Assembly: GCA_964482235.1 (NCBI GenBank)
Contig: CAYZWU010000026.1
Coordinates: forward strand, 1-64,000
Length of the DNA stretch: 64,000 bases
Direction: 5' to 3'
DNA from: CAYZWU01 sp964482235
GTDB lineage: Bacteria; Planctomycetota; B15-G4; CAYZWU01
Below, in pieces: positions 28,121 to 38,193 of this stretch. Each line of letters starts with the position of its first letter. The stretch's first letter is position 1. The translations under genes and the position numbers were made by a program. Below the pieces are notes generated by a model. It was not told where the DNA came from. It did not search any database and saw nothing but the letters and a program-made list of their open reading frames with translations.

Positions 28121-30529
28121 TCAGTTTCCTTCAATGATGTTGATCCAGATCGGATTGGTGTAGCAGCGGTAGGGATAGGTCACGTCCGGTTCCTGGAAAA
28201 GGGCCTGCCCCGGATCGGTCTCCGCCACGACTCGCAGGGCATACCACCCGGAATAACCGGGGAGCGTTCCGGGAATGGTGATGGTCCTCGCTCCCCTGTC
28301 AGGCAGGTTGCGCAGCGTGATCGGCGTCTGGATCGACGACGGGCCCACCACCTTGAGTCTGACCGTTTCCATGGGGCCGAACTCCGGCGTGGTGGCCCAG
28401 CGGAAATTGAGCTTCATTCCAGGGAGATCCGACCGGTTCACCGTCAGGTGGTCGCCGGAGATGTACTCCACGCCGTCCAGCTCCACGGAGAAGCCGGCCA
28501 TGGGCCCGTTGGTCATCATTGAGCGCCCCCTGCCGAGGGCATCGAGCACCGCTGACGATGTGACCGTGCCGTCCTCGATGTAGACGGCGGTCCTCACCTT
28601 GCCCATCACGTAGACCAGGCTCCGCCTCTTCTGCATGATGTCCCAGTCGTAGAGTTCGCCGCGCGACGTGTAGGAACTGAAGTCGCCGTGAGCGTCCGAT
28701 CCGCCGATGATGAAGAGCTTTTTTGCCGGGTCGAACGAGGGCAGGTCGTTCTGCAGGATCATGTCGTACTTGTCGATTCCCCCCAGGAGCTGCCCGTCGT
28801 CCTTGCCGATGCCGTTGCCGAAGCCGGGATTCCCGTTCCAGACCTGGAATCCCTTGAACAACGGGTGGTGATACGATGCGGCCACACCCGGCTCGTAGAT
28901 CCAGCTGCCCGAATCCTCGTGCCACGGGTTGCGCTGCATCAGGAAGGTCCAGGAGACGGAGTTCGGACTGAATTCATCGTAGGGATGAGCCAGGAACACG
29001 GCGCAGCCGGGAAAGCTCGCCTCGAGATGGTCGAGGAGCTCCCACATGGCCAGCGTGTCTCCATGGGCGCGCGATGCTTCGAAAACCGATGTGTTGTTCG
29101 CAGGGATGTTCCCCGACTCGCCGGCTTCCGCATCCTTGCCGATCGGCGAGAAGAGGCCCATGCCGTCCTGCCCTTCTCCCCTGATCGGTACGGCGGCGCT
29201 CTCGAGGCCAAGCACAAGTGTGTGTGCGAAGATGTCGTCAGGCACCTCGGGAAAGTCGTTCTTCAGGATGGCGAAGTTTACCTCGCTGCCAACGATCACT
29301 GTAAGATCGCCCTGGATGTTGATTGCAGCCGCCTGGTCGAGGAGGTCGCTCCATTTCGCAACAGTGCTCTGGGGCTGCGGTCTGGTGAACGGGGGGTGGG
29401 GCAGGCCGTCCTTGAAATTCTCGGCATCCTCTTCCGAATCGAGATCGTTCGAGTGATCGGTGAGGCAGATCCACGAGAGTCCCACGGCGCGGGCGGCATC
29501 GGCCGTGGCATCGACGGGGTTTCCGATCTCCGCCGAGTTGTCCGTGTAGACCGTGTGGTAATGCGTGTCGCCGTAGAACCACCGGCCGCTGTCCACATTG
29601 GGCAGGCTGTGCGACGACCTGAAGACGCGGCAGTACCAGTAATCGCCGTCGGCAAAGAGCGAGGCGTTGTCCAGGGGCTGCCCGTTCATCGGATCGATGA
29701 TCCCTCCCCAGGCCGAGTTCTGCGCCTGGATGTCCGGTCCCCTGTCGTCAGCCCATTTCAGGTCGAGGTTGACGCGGATCAGGTTGTAGTCATCTACGTT
29801 GCCGAGCAGGGAGATCGGGATATCGTATATCTTGTACCAGAAGCGGGTGTCCGGCACGGCGAATGCGTCCTCGAGCTTGCCGATGTGGTTGCCGTTGATC
29901 CAGAGCCTGATGGAGTTGAACCGGTCCAGGTCAGGATCCCAGCCGTTCTCGTTGGGGAGCTCGCTCACGATCATCACCAGGAGAGGGACGGTCTGCATGG
30001 CCGGTTCCACGCGGTACGGCGCATCGACGATGTAGATCGGTTCGAAGAGCCACTGGACGGAACGGGCTTCACCCTCCCCGTTGCCGAGAGGGGTCGCCTC
30101 GATGGCGATGCGTGCCGCGTTGTTCGTCAGGTCGATTTCCGTCTTCCCGCGGCCGTATCCGGGCAGCGCTGCGACAACAACCTTGAGCCGGCTTTTCTTC
30201 TCAGGCAGGGGGAGAGTCGTGACGATCCGCCGTGTTTCGCCGGACTCGAGGAGAGGCAGGATTTTCTCGTCGATCTTCCTGCCCGACATGAAGGTCGCCA
30301 CTCTCACGGACCTGGCCGAATCGGGGCCTCTGTTGACGACCTTCGCAGCGATGCGGAGTGGTGCGCCGGAACCGTAGGCCTTGGCAACGAGCCGCACCTC
30401 CTCCACGCAGATGTCGGTGCCGTCTGTTTGAGCGGCCGCATCGGGACAAAGGAGGAGGAAAGCACAGGCAGCAAAGAGGAAAAGAGCCGGGAGAATCGAG
30501 GTGGTCTTGCGATTGGATGACAACGACAT
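28121..30529 (-). CDS. Exported PHP-domain (CehA/McbA-type) metallohydrolase
   Basis: An 802-residue protein with a signal peptide. A CARDB-like Ig domain (about 40-145) precedes a beta region. The PHP domain (about 318-620) shows its metal-binding motifs: GDTHYHTVYTDN (about residue 320), LTDHSND (about 358), VGSEVNF, FLAHPYDE and GGSDAHG (about 611). PHP domains hydrolyse phosphoesters with two or three metals; CehA-like members act on carbamates, phosphonates or unknown exported substrates. GAGG precedes the ATG at 30529, with a good promoter 60-90 bp upstream. Confidence 0.88.
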   Translation of the reverse strand: MSLSSNRKTTSILPALFLFAACAFLLLCPDAAAQTDGTDICVEEVRLVAKAYGSGAPLRIAAKVVNRGPDSARSVRVATFMSGRKIDEKILPLLESGETRRIVTTLPLPEKKSRLKVVVAALPGYGRGKTEIDLTNNAARIAIEATPLGNGEGEARSVQWLFEPIYIVDAPYRVEPAMQTVPLLVMIVSELPNENGWDPDLDRFNSIRLWINGNHIGKLEDAFAVPDTRFWYKIYDIPISLLGNVDDYNLIRVNLDLKWADDRGPDIQAQNSAWGGIIDPMNGQPLDNASLFADGDYWYCRVFRSSHSLPNVDSGRWFYGDTHYHTVYTDNSAEIGNPVDATADAARAVGLSWICLTDHSNDLDSEEDAENFKDGLPHPPFTRPQPQSTVAKWSDLLDQAAAINIQGDLTVIVGSEVNFAILKNDFPEVPDDIFAHTLVLGLESAAVPIRGEGQDGMGLFSPIGKDAEAGESGNIPANNTSVFEASRAHGDTLAMWELLDHLEASFPGCAVFLAHPYDEFSPNSVSWTFLMQRNPWHEDSGSWIYEPGVAASYHHPLFKGFQVWNGNPGFGNGIGKDDGQLLGGIDKYDMILQNDLPSFDPAKKLFIIGGSDAHGDFSSYTSRGELYDWDIMQKRRSLVYVMGKVRTAVYIEDGTVTSSAVLDALGRGRSMMTNGPMAGFSVELDGVEYISGDHLTVNRSDLPGMKLNFRWATTPEFGPMETVRLKVVGPSSIQTPITLRNLPDRGARTITIPGTLPGYSGWYALRVVAETDPGQALFQEPDVTYPYRCYTNPIWINIIEGN

Positions 30530-30588
30530 GTGAGCTTCCTCTACCGTGCAACTGGGGAGAATCCGTGGTCGTCTCCTGGATCTGACTA

Positions 30589-30617
30589 ATTATATAGTAG
30601 AATATATAGATAATCAA
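30589..30617 (-). promoter_or_regulatory. Predicted housekeeping-type promoter of the PHP hydrolase gene
   Basis: On the minus strand: -35 TTGATT (30617-30612), 17-bp spacer, perfect -10 TATAAT (30594-30589). Transcription would start near 30582, giving a leader of about 53 nt. The AT-rich dyad here may also serve the divergent rhamnosidase-like gene. Confidence 0.6.
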
Positions 30618-30738
30618 AAAACAGATTTCTGCCAGGTTTCAAGATAGAGTCAATATGTTGTTGCTGCCTGGAGAGCGGCGATCAGATCAGTCCGTAAAAC
30701 AGGAACCAGGCGCGGTGCAATCAAGAAAGGGGAAATCC

Positions 30739-33144
30739 GTGAAGACGGTGATCATCTGCTTCTTTCTGACAATGGAGATCGCTTTTGCATCGGATACTAC
30801 CGGTTTCACGGCCGGGAAGCCGATCTGGCCGGCAGGGCGGGAGAAGGAAAAGAACCTCTTCGTTGGAGCCCGCGTCGTTTTCCAGGCCCCTGCCGGAGGA
30901 GATGCAACCCTTCGCATCACCGCCTCGTCGCTGTACAGGTTCTTCCTGAATGGAGAGTTCCTTGGCCACGGACCGGCCCGGGGACCGCATGGTTTTTTCC
31001 GCGTGGACGAATGGGATCTGACAGGCAGATGCAGGCAGGGGAGTAACATCCTGGCCATCGAGGTCGCGGGATACAACGCGAACAGCTATTACCTGCTCGA
31101 CCAGCCGTCGTTCCTGCAGGCGGAAATCGTCTCTGGCGGCGATGTGCTGGCAGCCACGGGCGGGAAAGGGCTGGATTTCGAGCTGACGATCCTGCCCGAG
31201 CGGGTTCAAAAGGTGCAAAGGTACAGCTTCCAGCGGCCGTTCATCGAGGTGTACCGGCTCGTGCCCGGTTTCGACCGCTGGCGGACGGATTTCTCGCTTC
31301 CGCTCGCCGCCGTCGAGGCCGGGGAGGCGGTGTCCGGAGCGCTTCTTCCGCGTCGCGTACCGTACCCGGCCTTTCCGAGACGGCAGCCTGTCCGGGAGGT
31401 GTCAAGCGGGACGGTGACGTGCGGGCCGCCGATCGATCGTCCCTGGAAGGACCGGTCCCTCACGCAGATCGGTCAGAATCTCGGGGGCTTTCCCGAATCG
31501 GAGCTCGTAATCGTTCCGTCGCTCGAGCTCCAGGCCCTGACGCGCTCGACCGTCAAGGAGCTCGATCGCCCACACGATCCCGGCACGAAATTTGTTCTCG
31601 ACCGGAACGCCTTCACGATTCTCGATCTCGGCACCAACCTGTCGGGATTCCTGGGAGCGCGGATCAGCTGCCGGGAACCGACGCGATTCTATTTTCTTTT
31701 CGACGAGATCCTCTCCGACGGAGACGTGAACTTCAAGCGTCTCGGCTGCGTCAATGCCATTCTCCATGAAATGGAACCGGGAACCTATGAGGTCGAATCG
31801 TTCGAGCCGTACACCTTGAGATACCTGAAGCTCCTCGTGCTCGAAGGCGCCTGCGAGGTGGAGGGGATCTACCTGCGCGAGCTGGCCAATCCCGACATCT
31901 GGGAAGCCCACTTCGCCTGTCCGGATCCGCGCCTCCTCGATCTCTTCGCTGCCGGGCGGGAGACCTTTGCCCAGAACGCCGTGGATATCTTCATGGACTG
32001 CCCGTCGCGTGAGCGCGCCGGCTGGCTCTGCGACAGCTTCTTCACCGCACGCACGGCTCTCGATCTCTCGGGTGACACCTGCGTCGAGCACAACTTCTAC
32101 GAGAACTATCTCCTTCCGGACAGCTTTCCTCATCACCCCGAGGGAATGCTGCCCATGTGCTATCCTGCGGATCACAACGACGGCAGGTTCATCCCGAACT
32201 GGGCGCTCTGGTTCGTGGTGGAGCTCGAGGAGTTCCAGGCGCGGGGAGGCGATCACGCGATCGTCCAGGCCCTGGAATCGAAGGTGTTGCGCCTCTTCGA
32301 GTACTTCGAGCGTTTCCGGAACGGGGACGGGCTCCTGGAAAAACTCGAAAGCTGGGTCTTTGTCGAGTGGTCTGCGGCGAACAGGTTCGTTCAGGATGTG
32401 AACTATCCGTCGAACATGCTCTTCGCGGCGGCACTTGCCGCGGCGGGCCGGATCTATGACCGCCCCGGGCTGCTCGAAGAGGCGGAGAAGGTCCGCGCCG
32501 TCATCCGGAAGCAGTCCTTCGACGGGCAGTTCTTCGTCGACAATGCGGTCCGGAATGACGGCAAGCTGTCCGTGACCGAAAACAGGACCGAGGTCTGCCA
32601 GTATTTCGCCTTCTTCTTCAACATCGCGACGCCGGAGTCGCATACCGCTTTGTGGAAGACACTCTGTGAATCCTTCGGACCTGATCGAAAGGAGCGGGGG
32701 CTCTATCCGGAGATCCACGAGGCCAACGCCTTCATCGGAAACATGCTCCGGATGGAGATCCTGTCGCGCTACGGCCGCTGCCAGCAGATCCTCGACGAGT
32801 CGATCGGCTACCTGATGCACATGGCCGAACGCACCGGGACGCTCTGGGAAAACACGGGGGCCTACGCGAGCTGCAATCACGGATTCGCATCGCACATCGT
32901 CCACACTCTTTACCGCGACATACTGGGCGTCTACCGCATCGATCCCCGGCAGCGGCTGGTCACGCTGCGCTTCACCGATGTCGATCTCCCCTGGTGCGAG
33001 GGACGCATCCCGCTCGATGAAGGATCGGTTTTTTTGCGCTGGCAGGAAAAGGGCGGGAAGATCGAGTATCGCATCCAGGTCCCGGCGGGATACGCGGTTC
33101 TAGTCGAGAATCGGAGCGGCAAGGCGGCGGTCCGTTTTCCATGA
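30739..33144 (+). CDS. Alpha-L-rhamnosidase-like six-hairpin glycosidase, exported
   Basis: An 801-residue protein with a short signal peptide (VIICFFLTMEIAFA). N-terminal beta domains (about 30-370) include a jelly-roll with SLYRFFLNGEFLGHGPARG, typical of bacterial alpha-L-rhamnosidase N-terminal domains. The (alpha/alpha)6 barrel (about 400-720) contains DCPSRERAGWLCD (about residue 420), equivalent to the GH78 motif with the catalytic acid. A C-terminal beta domain ends the protein. It probably removes terminal rhamnose or a related sugar from polysaccharide or glycoside. GTG 30739 is used because the signal peptide begins there and AAGGGG lies 6 nt upstream; the frame is open to 30655. 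Confidence 0.85.
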   Translation: MKTVIICFFLTMEIAFASDTTGFTAGKPIWPAGREKEKNLFVGARVVFQAPAGGDATLRITASSLYRFFLNGEFLGHGPARGPHGFFRVDEWDLTGRCRQGSNILAIEVAGYNANSYYLLDQPSFLQAEIVSGGDVLAATGGKGLDFELTILPERVQKVQRYSFQRPFIEVYRLVPGFDRWRTDFSLPLAAVEAGEAVSGALLPRRVPYPAFPRRQPVREVSSGTVTCGPPIDRPWKDRSLTQIGQNLGGFPESELVIVPSLELQALTRSTVKELDRPHDPGTKFVLDRNAFTILDLGTNLSGFLGARISCREPTRFYFLFDEILSDGDVNFKRLGCVNAILHEMEPGTYEVESFEPYTLRYLKLLVLEGACEVEGIYLRELANPDIWEAHFACPDPRLLDLFAAGRETFAQNAVDIFMDCPSRERAGWLCDSFFTARTALDLSGDTCVEHNFYENYLLPDSFPHHPEGMLPMCYPADHNDGRFIPNWALWFVVELEEFQARGGDHAIVQALESKVLRLFEYFERFRNGDGLLEKLESWVFVEWSAANRFVQDVNYPSNMLFAAALAAAGRIYDRPGLLEEAEKVRAVIRKQSFDGQFFVDNAVRNDGKLSVTENRTEVCQYFAFFFNIATPESHTALWKTLCESFGPDRKERGLYPEIHEANAFIGNMLRMEILSRYGRCQQILDESIGYLMHMAERTGTLWENTGAYASCNHGFASHIVHTLYRDILGVYRIDPRQRLVTLRFTDVDLPWCEGRIPLDEGSVFLRWQEKGGKIEYRIQVPAGYAVLVENRSGKAAVRFP

Positions 33145-33157
33145 TCCGTTTGTCAGG

Positions 33158-36067
33158 CTATTTTGACATCTCGCGCTGGTTCAGTTTATCGAGGGCTGCG
33201 TTCAACTGATCAGAGTCGAACTTCACCGTTGCTCGCTGCGCTCGCCCGTCCTGATCGATGCGCACATTGACCGATCCGAGACCTAGAGTCACAGGGTTGA
33301 TGCCCTTCGATTTGTCGCCGATGTATGCAGTGACCCTGAAGGTTCCATCGGACGTCACGGTCACCCGTGCGATGTTGTCTTCACCCAGGGAAGCGTAGCT
33401 CGTTCCACCATTCCGGTACCACCTTGCGATGCGGCCGCTGCGCCGATCCCACGTTTCCAGACGGCCGGGAAGGCCGTCCATGGCGACCTGCCTCATCCCA
33501 ATCCAGGCCGGTGTCGCACCGATGATTTCCCTCAGCCCCGGAACATGGACTTCGAGCGGCTCGATCTCGTGGAAGCAGATCTCGCTGCGGCCATGCACCA
33601 GTACAGCCGGCACTGCGCGGCGGTTCTTTGCCAGGGGAACCACTTCCAGCGAAGGATCGACGCTGAAGATCTCGGCCCGGGCGTTGCGCCATGGAATACC
33701 GACGAAACCGGCCTGTCCATCGGGGCGCACGATCTTCGCGAGAAGAGGGCGGCCGGGGTGGAGCGGCCGGCCTCGCTCGTCGACAGCGGCAACGTCGAAG
33801 CGGTACAGGTAGGAGCGAAGGTCCAGATCCTGCAACCGGGGATGAATTCCCTGATGGCCCGGCAGCACCTCGAGCCCGAGGATCTCCAGGAAAGGATCGG
33901 GGAATTCCTGAATACGGATCAGGACGTTGTAGATACCGGGGCGCACCCAGTCGAAGTAGATGAACTTCTTGCCCACGTAGTCGCGAACCTGGTCGTCGCG
34001 CCGCTGTTCCGGTTCGGTCACCGATTCGAGCCGGACCCGCACGTTTCTGCTCGGCATCCAGGAGGGGGGCAGCACGGTGCCCACGACGCGCGCCTTGCGC
34101 AGGAGGATCATGTCCACCGGTCTGTCAGATGCGGCAAGGTCCGGGGATTCGCAGGGGAAGTGATCCTTCGCCTGGGCCTTCAGCATGTAGCGGCCCGTTT
34201 CGAGCTCGCCGAAGAGCTCGTAGCGTCCCTCGGAATCGGTTTCACAGACGGAGAAGGATTCGTCGACGAACTCGAGCCGTCGTTCCTTGCCGCCCACCAT
34301 ACGTTCGTGTTGCAGCTGAACCTTGGCCCCCTTTACGGGTTGCTCCCGGTCGTCCAGAACAACACCGTGTGCGATCCGGGCGAAAGTGCCGATACGCAGA
34401 TCTCCGAGGTCGGTGACCACCGACTCGGGGAGAGCCGGCAGCTTCAAGGTCAATCCCTCGGTGGGGTGCTGGTCGTTCCGCCGGATTTCCAGCCGGAACG
34501 GTGCCACGTGCGGCTCCGACACCTTGTAGGGCAGGTGGAAGCGGCCGGCCCTGTCGCAGGTGATCTCCTCGCCCTCGAGCCGACCGGCAAGGCTGTTGAT
34601 CAGGAACGTCGGCCGCACGCCGGACAGCGGCTTGCCTCCTTCATCGAGAAGGCGTCCGAAGAGCATGCCCGCGCCTGGTGCCACGATCAGATCGAGGGTG
34701 ATCCGCTCTTCCGGGCTGCTCGGGCCGTGGAAGGGTGCCAGATTCCACCGGAAATCGTTGTCGTCGAGGCGGCAATGAGCGGTGAACTCGAGTCCGAGCC
34801 CGGCAAAGGGAAAAACGATCTTGTCCTCGTCCTGCTCCTTGCGCACCTGGAGTCGTGTCCAGTCAGATGCTACCGGGTTGTTCAGCCTGAGCTCGGCAAA
34901 AACGGGATGGGTGAACGGGCGGCCATCGAGGTCCACGGTGCGCAGGGCAATGCTGCCGGTTTGCGGCATGCGCAGGTCGAGCGGTTCCGCCGGCACCGGG
35001 CGTCCTGAAAAGGCGCACGATTCCGGCTGAAGCAGCGGGATCAGCAGCACGGCTTCGAACTGGTCGATCCGGTGACGGGGCCACCAGTTCTCCGGCTCGT
35101 GGCGGTAGACCTGAAAGTGCCGGAAAACAGCCACGCCGTCCTTGCCGGTGCGGCGACGTGCCTGCAGATCGGAACGAGTCGTGGTCGGCAGCCGGCTTTT
35201 TTCAAGGCGATAGGCACTGCCGGAATCATTTGTCTTCTTGCCCTTGGCCATCGCTGATTTCGCATTGCGGAGGGAGGCGGAGAGCCGTGCTTCCCTCTCG
35301 CGGAGCGCCTCCATCCTTCCCATCGCCGCCTCTCGCTGGCCGGGATTGGCCTGGATGTATTCCCTGATCTTCTGCTTGTTGCCCTCGATCTCCTTGATCT
35401 GCGCCCACAGCTTGGCAGGATCCTCCTGGAGCGGCACGTGCTGGAGAATACCGACGGGAACCCCGGCAACGGGATGATTCTCGCTGTCGACAACGCGCAC
35501 CGTAACGGTCTCGTCGGCCTGAAGCGTGATCTTTTCCACGTCGGGATGATCCTGACCGACCTTGATGAAACCGTACTCCCCCGGCCGCTGCGCCGTCACG
35601 ATACCCCACTTCATCACAGCCGGCAGGCTGACCCGCCCGTTCGGGTCTGTCGTGTAATGCCGCCCATGGTTCCCGGCGAGATCGCTCCAGTGCTGCGCAA
35701 AGGGATCGCTGAGCTCAGGTCCCTCGAATCCATCCAGAAAGAAGACGTCGGCTTTCCCGGCCGGCGCTCCGGATTTACCATCCCGGACCTCCACGACGAG
35801 GCGTCGCTCATCCTCCCGGGGAAGTTCGATCCGCACCATCTCCTCGGGCGGCTCGTCTTCGAAGATCATCGCCTCGTCGTCCGGGAGAAAGGCGTCGGAA
35901 AGGTCGTTCTCCTTGCCCGCCCCGACGTCGTCCTCCACGAGCCCCTGTGGCGCTCTTTTCATGCTGTCGCGTGGCTGGCTGTCGTTCCACAGGAAGAAAG
36001 CAACGGTAACAACCACAGCGGCGCCGCCGATCAGAAAGAGAACCAGGACCTGAAAAGGGCTCTTCAT
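33158..36067 (-). CDS. Membrane-anchored protein with carboxypeptidase-regulatory-like domains
   Basis: A 969-residue protein. One N-terminal membrane helix (about 7-27) is followed by an acidic linker. At least three Ig-like carboxypeptidase-regulatory-type domains can be seen (TVRVVDSENHPVAGVPVGI near 190, LLDEGGKPLSGVRPTFLI near 480, VLDDREQPVKGAKVQLQHE near 575), with a short coiled coil at about 220-275. No catalytic site is recognisable. It likely projects from the membrane and binds protein or carbohydrate. The ATG at 36067 has a GAGG close upstream. Confidence 0.7.
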   Translation of the reverse strand: MKSPFQVLVLFLIGGAAVVVTVAFFLWNDSQPRDSMKRAPQGLVEDDVGAGKENDLSDAFLPDDEAMIFEDEPPEEMVRIELPREDERRLVVEVRDGKSGAPAGKADVFFLDGFEGPELSDPFAQHWSDLAGNHGRHYTTDPNGRVSLPAVMKWGIVTAQRPGEYGFIKVGQDHPDVEKITLQADETVTVRVVDSENHPVAGVPVGILQHVPLQEDPAKLWAQIKEIEGNKQKIREYIQANPGQREAAMGRMEALREREARLSASLRNAKSAMAKGKKTNDSGSAYRLEKSRLPTTTRSDLQARRRTGKDGVAVFRHFQVYRHEPENWWPRHRIDQFEAVLLIPLLQPESCAFSGRPVPAEPLDLRMPQTGSIALRTVDLDGRPFTHPVFAELRLNNPVASDWTRLQVRKEQDEDKIVFPFAGLGLEFTAHCRLDDNDFRWNLAPFHGPSSPEERITLDLIVAPGAGMLFGRLLDEGGKPLSGVRPTFLINSLAGRLEGEEITCDRAGRFHLPYKVSEPHVAPFRLEIRRNDQHPTEGLTLKLPALPESVVTDLGDLRIGTFARIAHGVVLDDREQPVKGAKVQLQHERMVGGKERRLEFVDESFSVCETDSEGRYELFGELETGRYMLKAQAKDHFPCESPDLAASDRPVDMILLRKARVVGTVLPPSWMPSRNVRVRLESVTEPEQRRDDQVRDYVGKKFIYFDWVRPGIYNVLIRIQEFPDPFLEILGLEVLPGHQGIHPRLQDLDLRSYLYRFDVAAVDERGRPLHPGRPLLAKIVRPDGQAGFVGIPWRNARAEIFSVDPSLEVVPLAKNRRAVPAVLVHGRSEICFHEIEPLEVHVPGLREIIGATPAWIGMRQVAMDGLPGRLETWDRRSGRIARWYRNGGTSYASLGEDNIARVTVTSDGTFRVTAYIGDKSKGINPVTLGLGSVNVRIDQDGRAQRATVKFDSDQLNAALDKLNQREMSK

Positions 36068-36094
36068 GATTCCTCGTCTCCTGTGTCTGGTTCG

Positions 36095-36142
36095 CTTACC
36101 GATCGTCTTCTACGCGGCAATGTTAACAGCTACTTACCGATC
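36095..36142. repeat. Two 10-bp direct repeats upstream of the 33158-36067 gene
   Basis: CTTACCGATC occurs at 36095-36104 and again at 36133-36142, 38 bp apart, within the promoter region of the minus-strand gene starting at 36067. Possible regulator sites, or coincidence. Confidence 0.3.
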
Positions 36143-36243
36143 ATACACGACATGCCGTCGCAGGCTGCAACAGGGATTCGAAAGAACTCTTCAGTCCATC
36201 GATTTCTTTGACTACCCGATCGCCAGCGCCTTGTGCAAGGCGC

Positions 36244-37449
36244 TTACTGCTCGACGGCAAGCAACGTCAGGTTCGTCAGCTCGCTTCCTGCCAGCGCCTG
36301 AAAGGGATATTCTTCACCCGGAAGCCAGCTGCCGGGAATCGTTCCGGACATGACCGAGAGTCCATCGCTGCCGATGTCCGGCATCGGAATGCGTATGATC
36401 GGTATCTGAAGATGAAGATCGCCGTAAGGTGTCGGCTGCGGAGGGTCCTGGATGCCTGAACCGAGACCGAGGGTGACGGGCGTCGTACCGGGAATGCCGA
36501 TCACTATGGCGTCAACGGCTCCTCCGGCCAACAGATCACCGGTGAAGTAGAGATGCAGATAGAATTCGTCGGCTCCCATGTCCACACCAGTGTCATGGAT
36601 GCGCGGGTCGCCCTCGAAGTCCTCAGAAGTGATGCCGGGCGCGTCGTTGTTTCCCGCATCCCGGCATGGAGAATTCCATGTCAGGTGAGGGTCTCTTGAA
36701 AGGAGATCGGCAAAAAGGGGATCGACATCGATATTGCCCGTCCCCGGCCACCCGCCCTGGACATCGCAGTGTGTCACCGAGGGGCTGCTGCCGGCGTCGG
36801 CATGTATCTCGCCGCCCGAGGGTGCGTCGTTGTTCCAGAAAATGGTGTTGGTGACCAGCGGAGAGGAGTCGAGGCAGCAGAGACCGCCTCCCTCGGTGAT
36901 TGCCGTGTTCCCGTAGATCGTGTTGTTGGTGATGGAAGGATCGGTGTTCTGGGAACAGATGGCTCCGCCCTGGTCAGCCGTGTTCCCGACAATGATGTTG
37001 TTGATGATGGAGGGGGTATCGGTGCTGTTTCGACAGTAGATTCCGCCGCCGCGGTTCGCCGAGTTGCCAGTGATGACGTTCTCCTGGATCGTCGGCCTAG
37101 ATCCCAGGCAGCAGATTCCGCCGCCGTTGTTGGCATGTCCGTTCGTTATGGTGAATCCCTGAAGCACGGCATGGTCGTTCGAACCTGATGGAAACGCGAC
37201 AACTACTCCGGCCCCGTTGCCGTCGATGACCGTGACGTCCGGTCCCAGTTCGCTCTTGACTGTCGTTCTCTTCTGCTGGAAGTCGATGTTTTCCACATAG
37301 GTTCCCGGTCTCACGATGACGGTGTCGCTGCTTCCCGACGAATCGATCGCTTCCTGGATCGTTCCGTAATCATCGGGCACATAGATTTCCTCGGCAAGGC
37401 AGATGGGGATGAAAAAAGCCGCAAGGATCAGCATCGATCCGATTCGCAT
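36244..37449 (-). CDS. Exported right-handed parallel beta-helix protein (paralogue of the 7410 gene)
   Basis: A 401-residue protein with a signal peptide (MLILAAFFIPICLA). The start IYVPDDYGTIQEAIDSS, the GDTVIVRPGTYVENIDF-like segment and helix coils (GGGIYC...SIINNIIVGN) match the gene at 7410. The C-terminal about 100 residues, including TPVTLGLGSGIQDPPQ and YPFQALAGS, are nearly the same in both. It has about 200 fewer residues, from fewer coils. ATG 37449 is chosen because GGGAGG lies 6 nt upstream and the signal peptide starts there. Confidence 0.85.
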   Translation of the reverse strand: MRIGSMLILAAFFIPICLAEEIYVPDDYGTIQEAIDSSGSSDTVIVRPGTYVENIDFQQKRTTVKSELGPDVTVIDGNGAGVVVAFPSGSNDHAVLQGFTITNGHANNGGGICCLGSRPTIQENVITGNSANRGGGIYCRNSTDTPSIINNIIVGNTADQGGAICSQNTDPSITNNTIYGNTAITEGGGLCCLDSSPLVTNTIFWNNDAPSGGEIHADAGSSPSVTHCDVQGGWPGTGNIDVDPLFADLLSRDPHLTWNSPCRDAGNNDAPGITSEDFEGDPRIHDTGVDMGADEFYLHLYFTGDLLAGGAVDAIVIGIPGTTPVTLGLGSGIQDPPQPTPYGDLHLQIPIIRIPMPDIGSDGLSVMSGTIPGSWLPGEEYPFQALAGSELTNLTLLAVEQ

Positions 37450-37508
37450 GATGCACCTCCCAGCGAGTGCCGTTCTTCTGTCCTGAACCCGAATTCCGGC
37501 TTGGTCTG

Positions 37509-37537
37509 ATATTAATCGAGATAGATAAAAAAGTAAA
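37509..37537 (-). promoter_or_regulatory. Possible promoter of the beta-helix gene
   Basis: Minus strand TTTACT, 17-bp spacer, TAATAT in a local AT-rich patch about 60 bp before the ATG. Each box matches the housekeeping consensus at 4 of 6 positions. A run of ten G lies just upstream (37553-37563). Confidence 0.35.
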
Positions 37538-37602
37538 GATACTTGCTGAAAGCGGGGGGGGGGCGACGGGAAACCTGTCCCGGGCACGGATTCAGGCTTT
37601 TC

Positions 37603-38193
37603 TCATCCCCGGGGGAATGCCAGCCTTTCGACGAGCACGTAGGCTGCCTGAAGATACGATGTGGGGCAGAGGGGAAAGCAGGCCTTGCAGCTGTCGCATT
37701 CCCTTGCGGCGATCTCCGGAATGAAGCTGATCTCCTTCCGGATCCCCCTGTCGATGAAGCCGACGGCGTTCTTCCCGGCAACATCGGCGCAGTACCTGAC
37801 GCAGAGACCGCAGTGGATGCAGAATGAGGCGTCCTTGTCGAAACGATCCCTGTCCGCCCCGTATTCCTCTGCCAGAGCCTGCAGGTCCGGCGCATCGGGG
37901 GCATGGGCCATCAGCAGTTCCAGAAGGGTCTTGCGAATCCTGTCCACCTTCTTCGTTCTGGTCCGGATCGTCAGGTTGTCCGAGACGGGATGGACGCAGG
38001 AAACAACGAGCTTCTTGAGGCCGTCCGTCTCGGCCTCGACGATGCAGAGCCGGCAGCCCCCGTAGGGCTTCAGCGTTTCGTGGTAGCAGAGCGTGGGGAT
38101 CGATATCCCCGCGCTTCTGGCCGCCTCGAGCACGGTCGTTCCCTTCCCGGCCGTCACCTCCATTCCGTCGATCTGAAAACGGATATCGCTCAT
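37603..38193 (-). CDS. bamI: BamI-like NuoG-type iron-sulfur subunit
   Basis: A 196-residue protein. A [2Fe-2S] ferredoxin domain (about 1-80) carries CYHETLKPYGGCRLC plus a later Cys. A His/Cys NuoG-type region follows, then CIHCGLCVRYC and CDSCKACFPLC, giving two more cubane sites. It corresponds to the N-terminal part of NuoG/HoxU and transfers electrons from the flavoprotein BamH. The ATG overlaps the stop of bamH (ATGA), and it is last in the operon. In the class II benzoyl-CoA reductase complex BamGHI are the NADH- or quinone-linked module. Confidence 0.87.
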   Translation of the reverse strand: MSDIRFQIDGMEVTAGKGTTVLEAARSAGISIPTLCYHETLKPYGGCRLCIVEAETDGLKKLVVSCVHPVSDNLTIRTRTKKVDRIRKTLLELLMAHAPDAPDLQALAEEYGADRDRFDKDASFCIHCGLCVRYCADVAGKNAVGFIDRGIRKEISFIPEIAARECDSCKACFPLCPTSYLQAAYVLVERLAFPRG

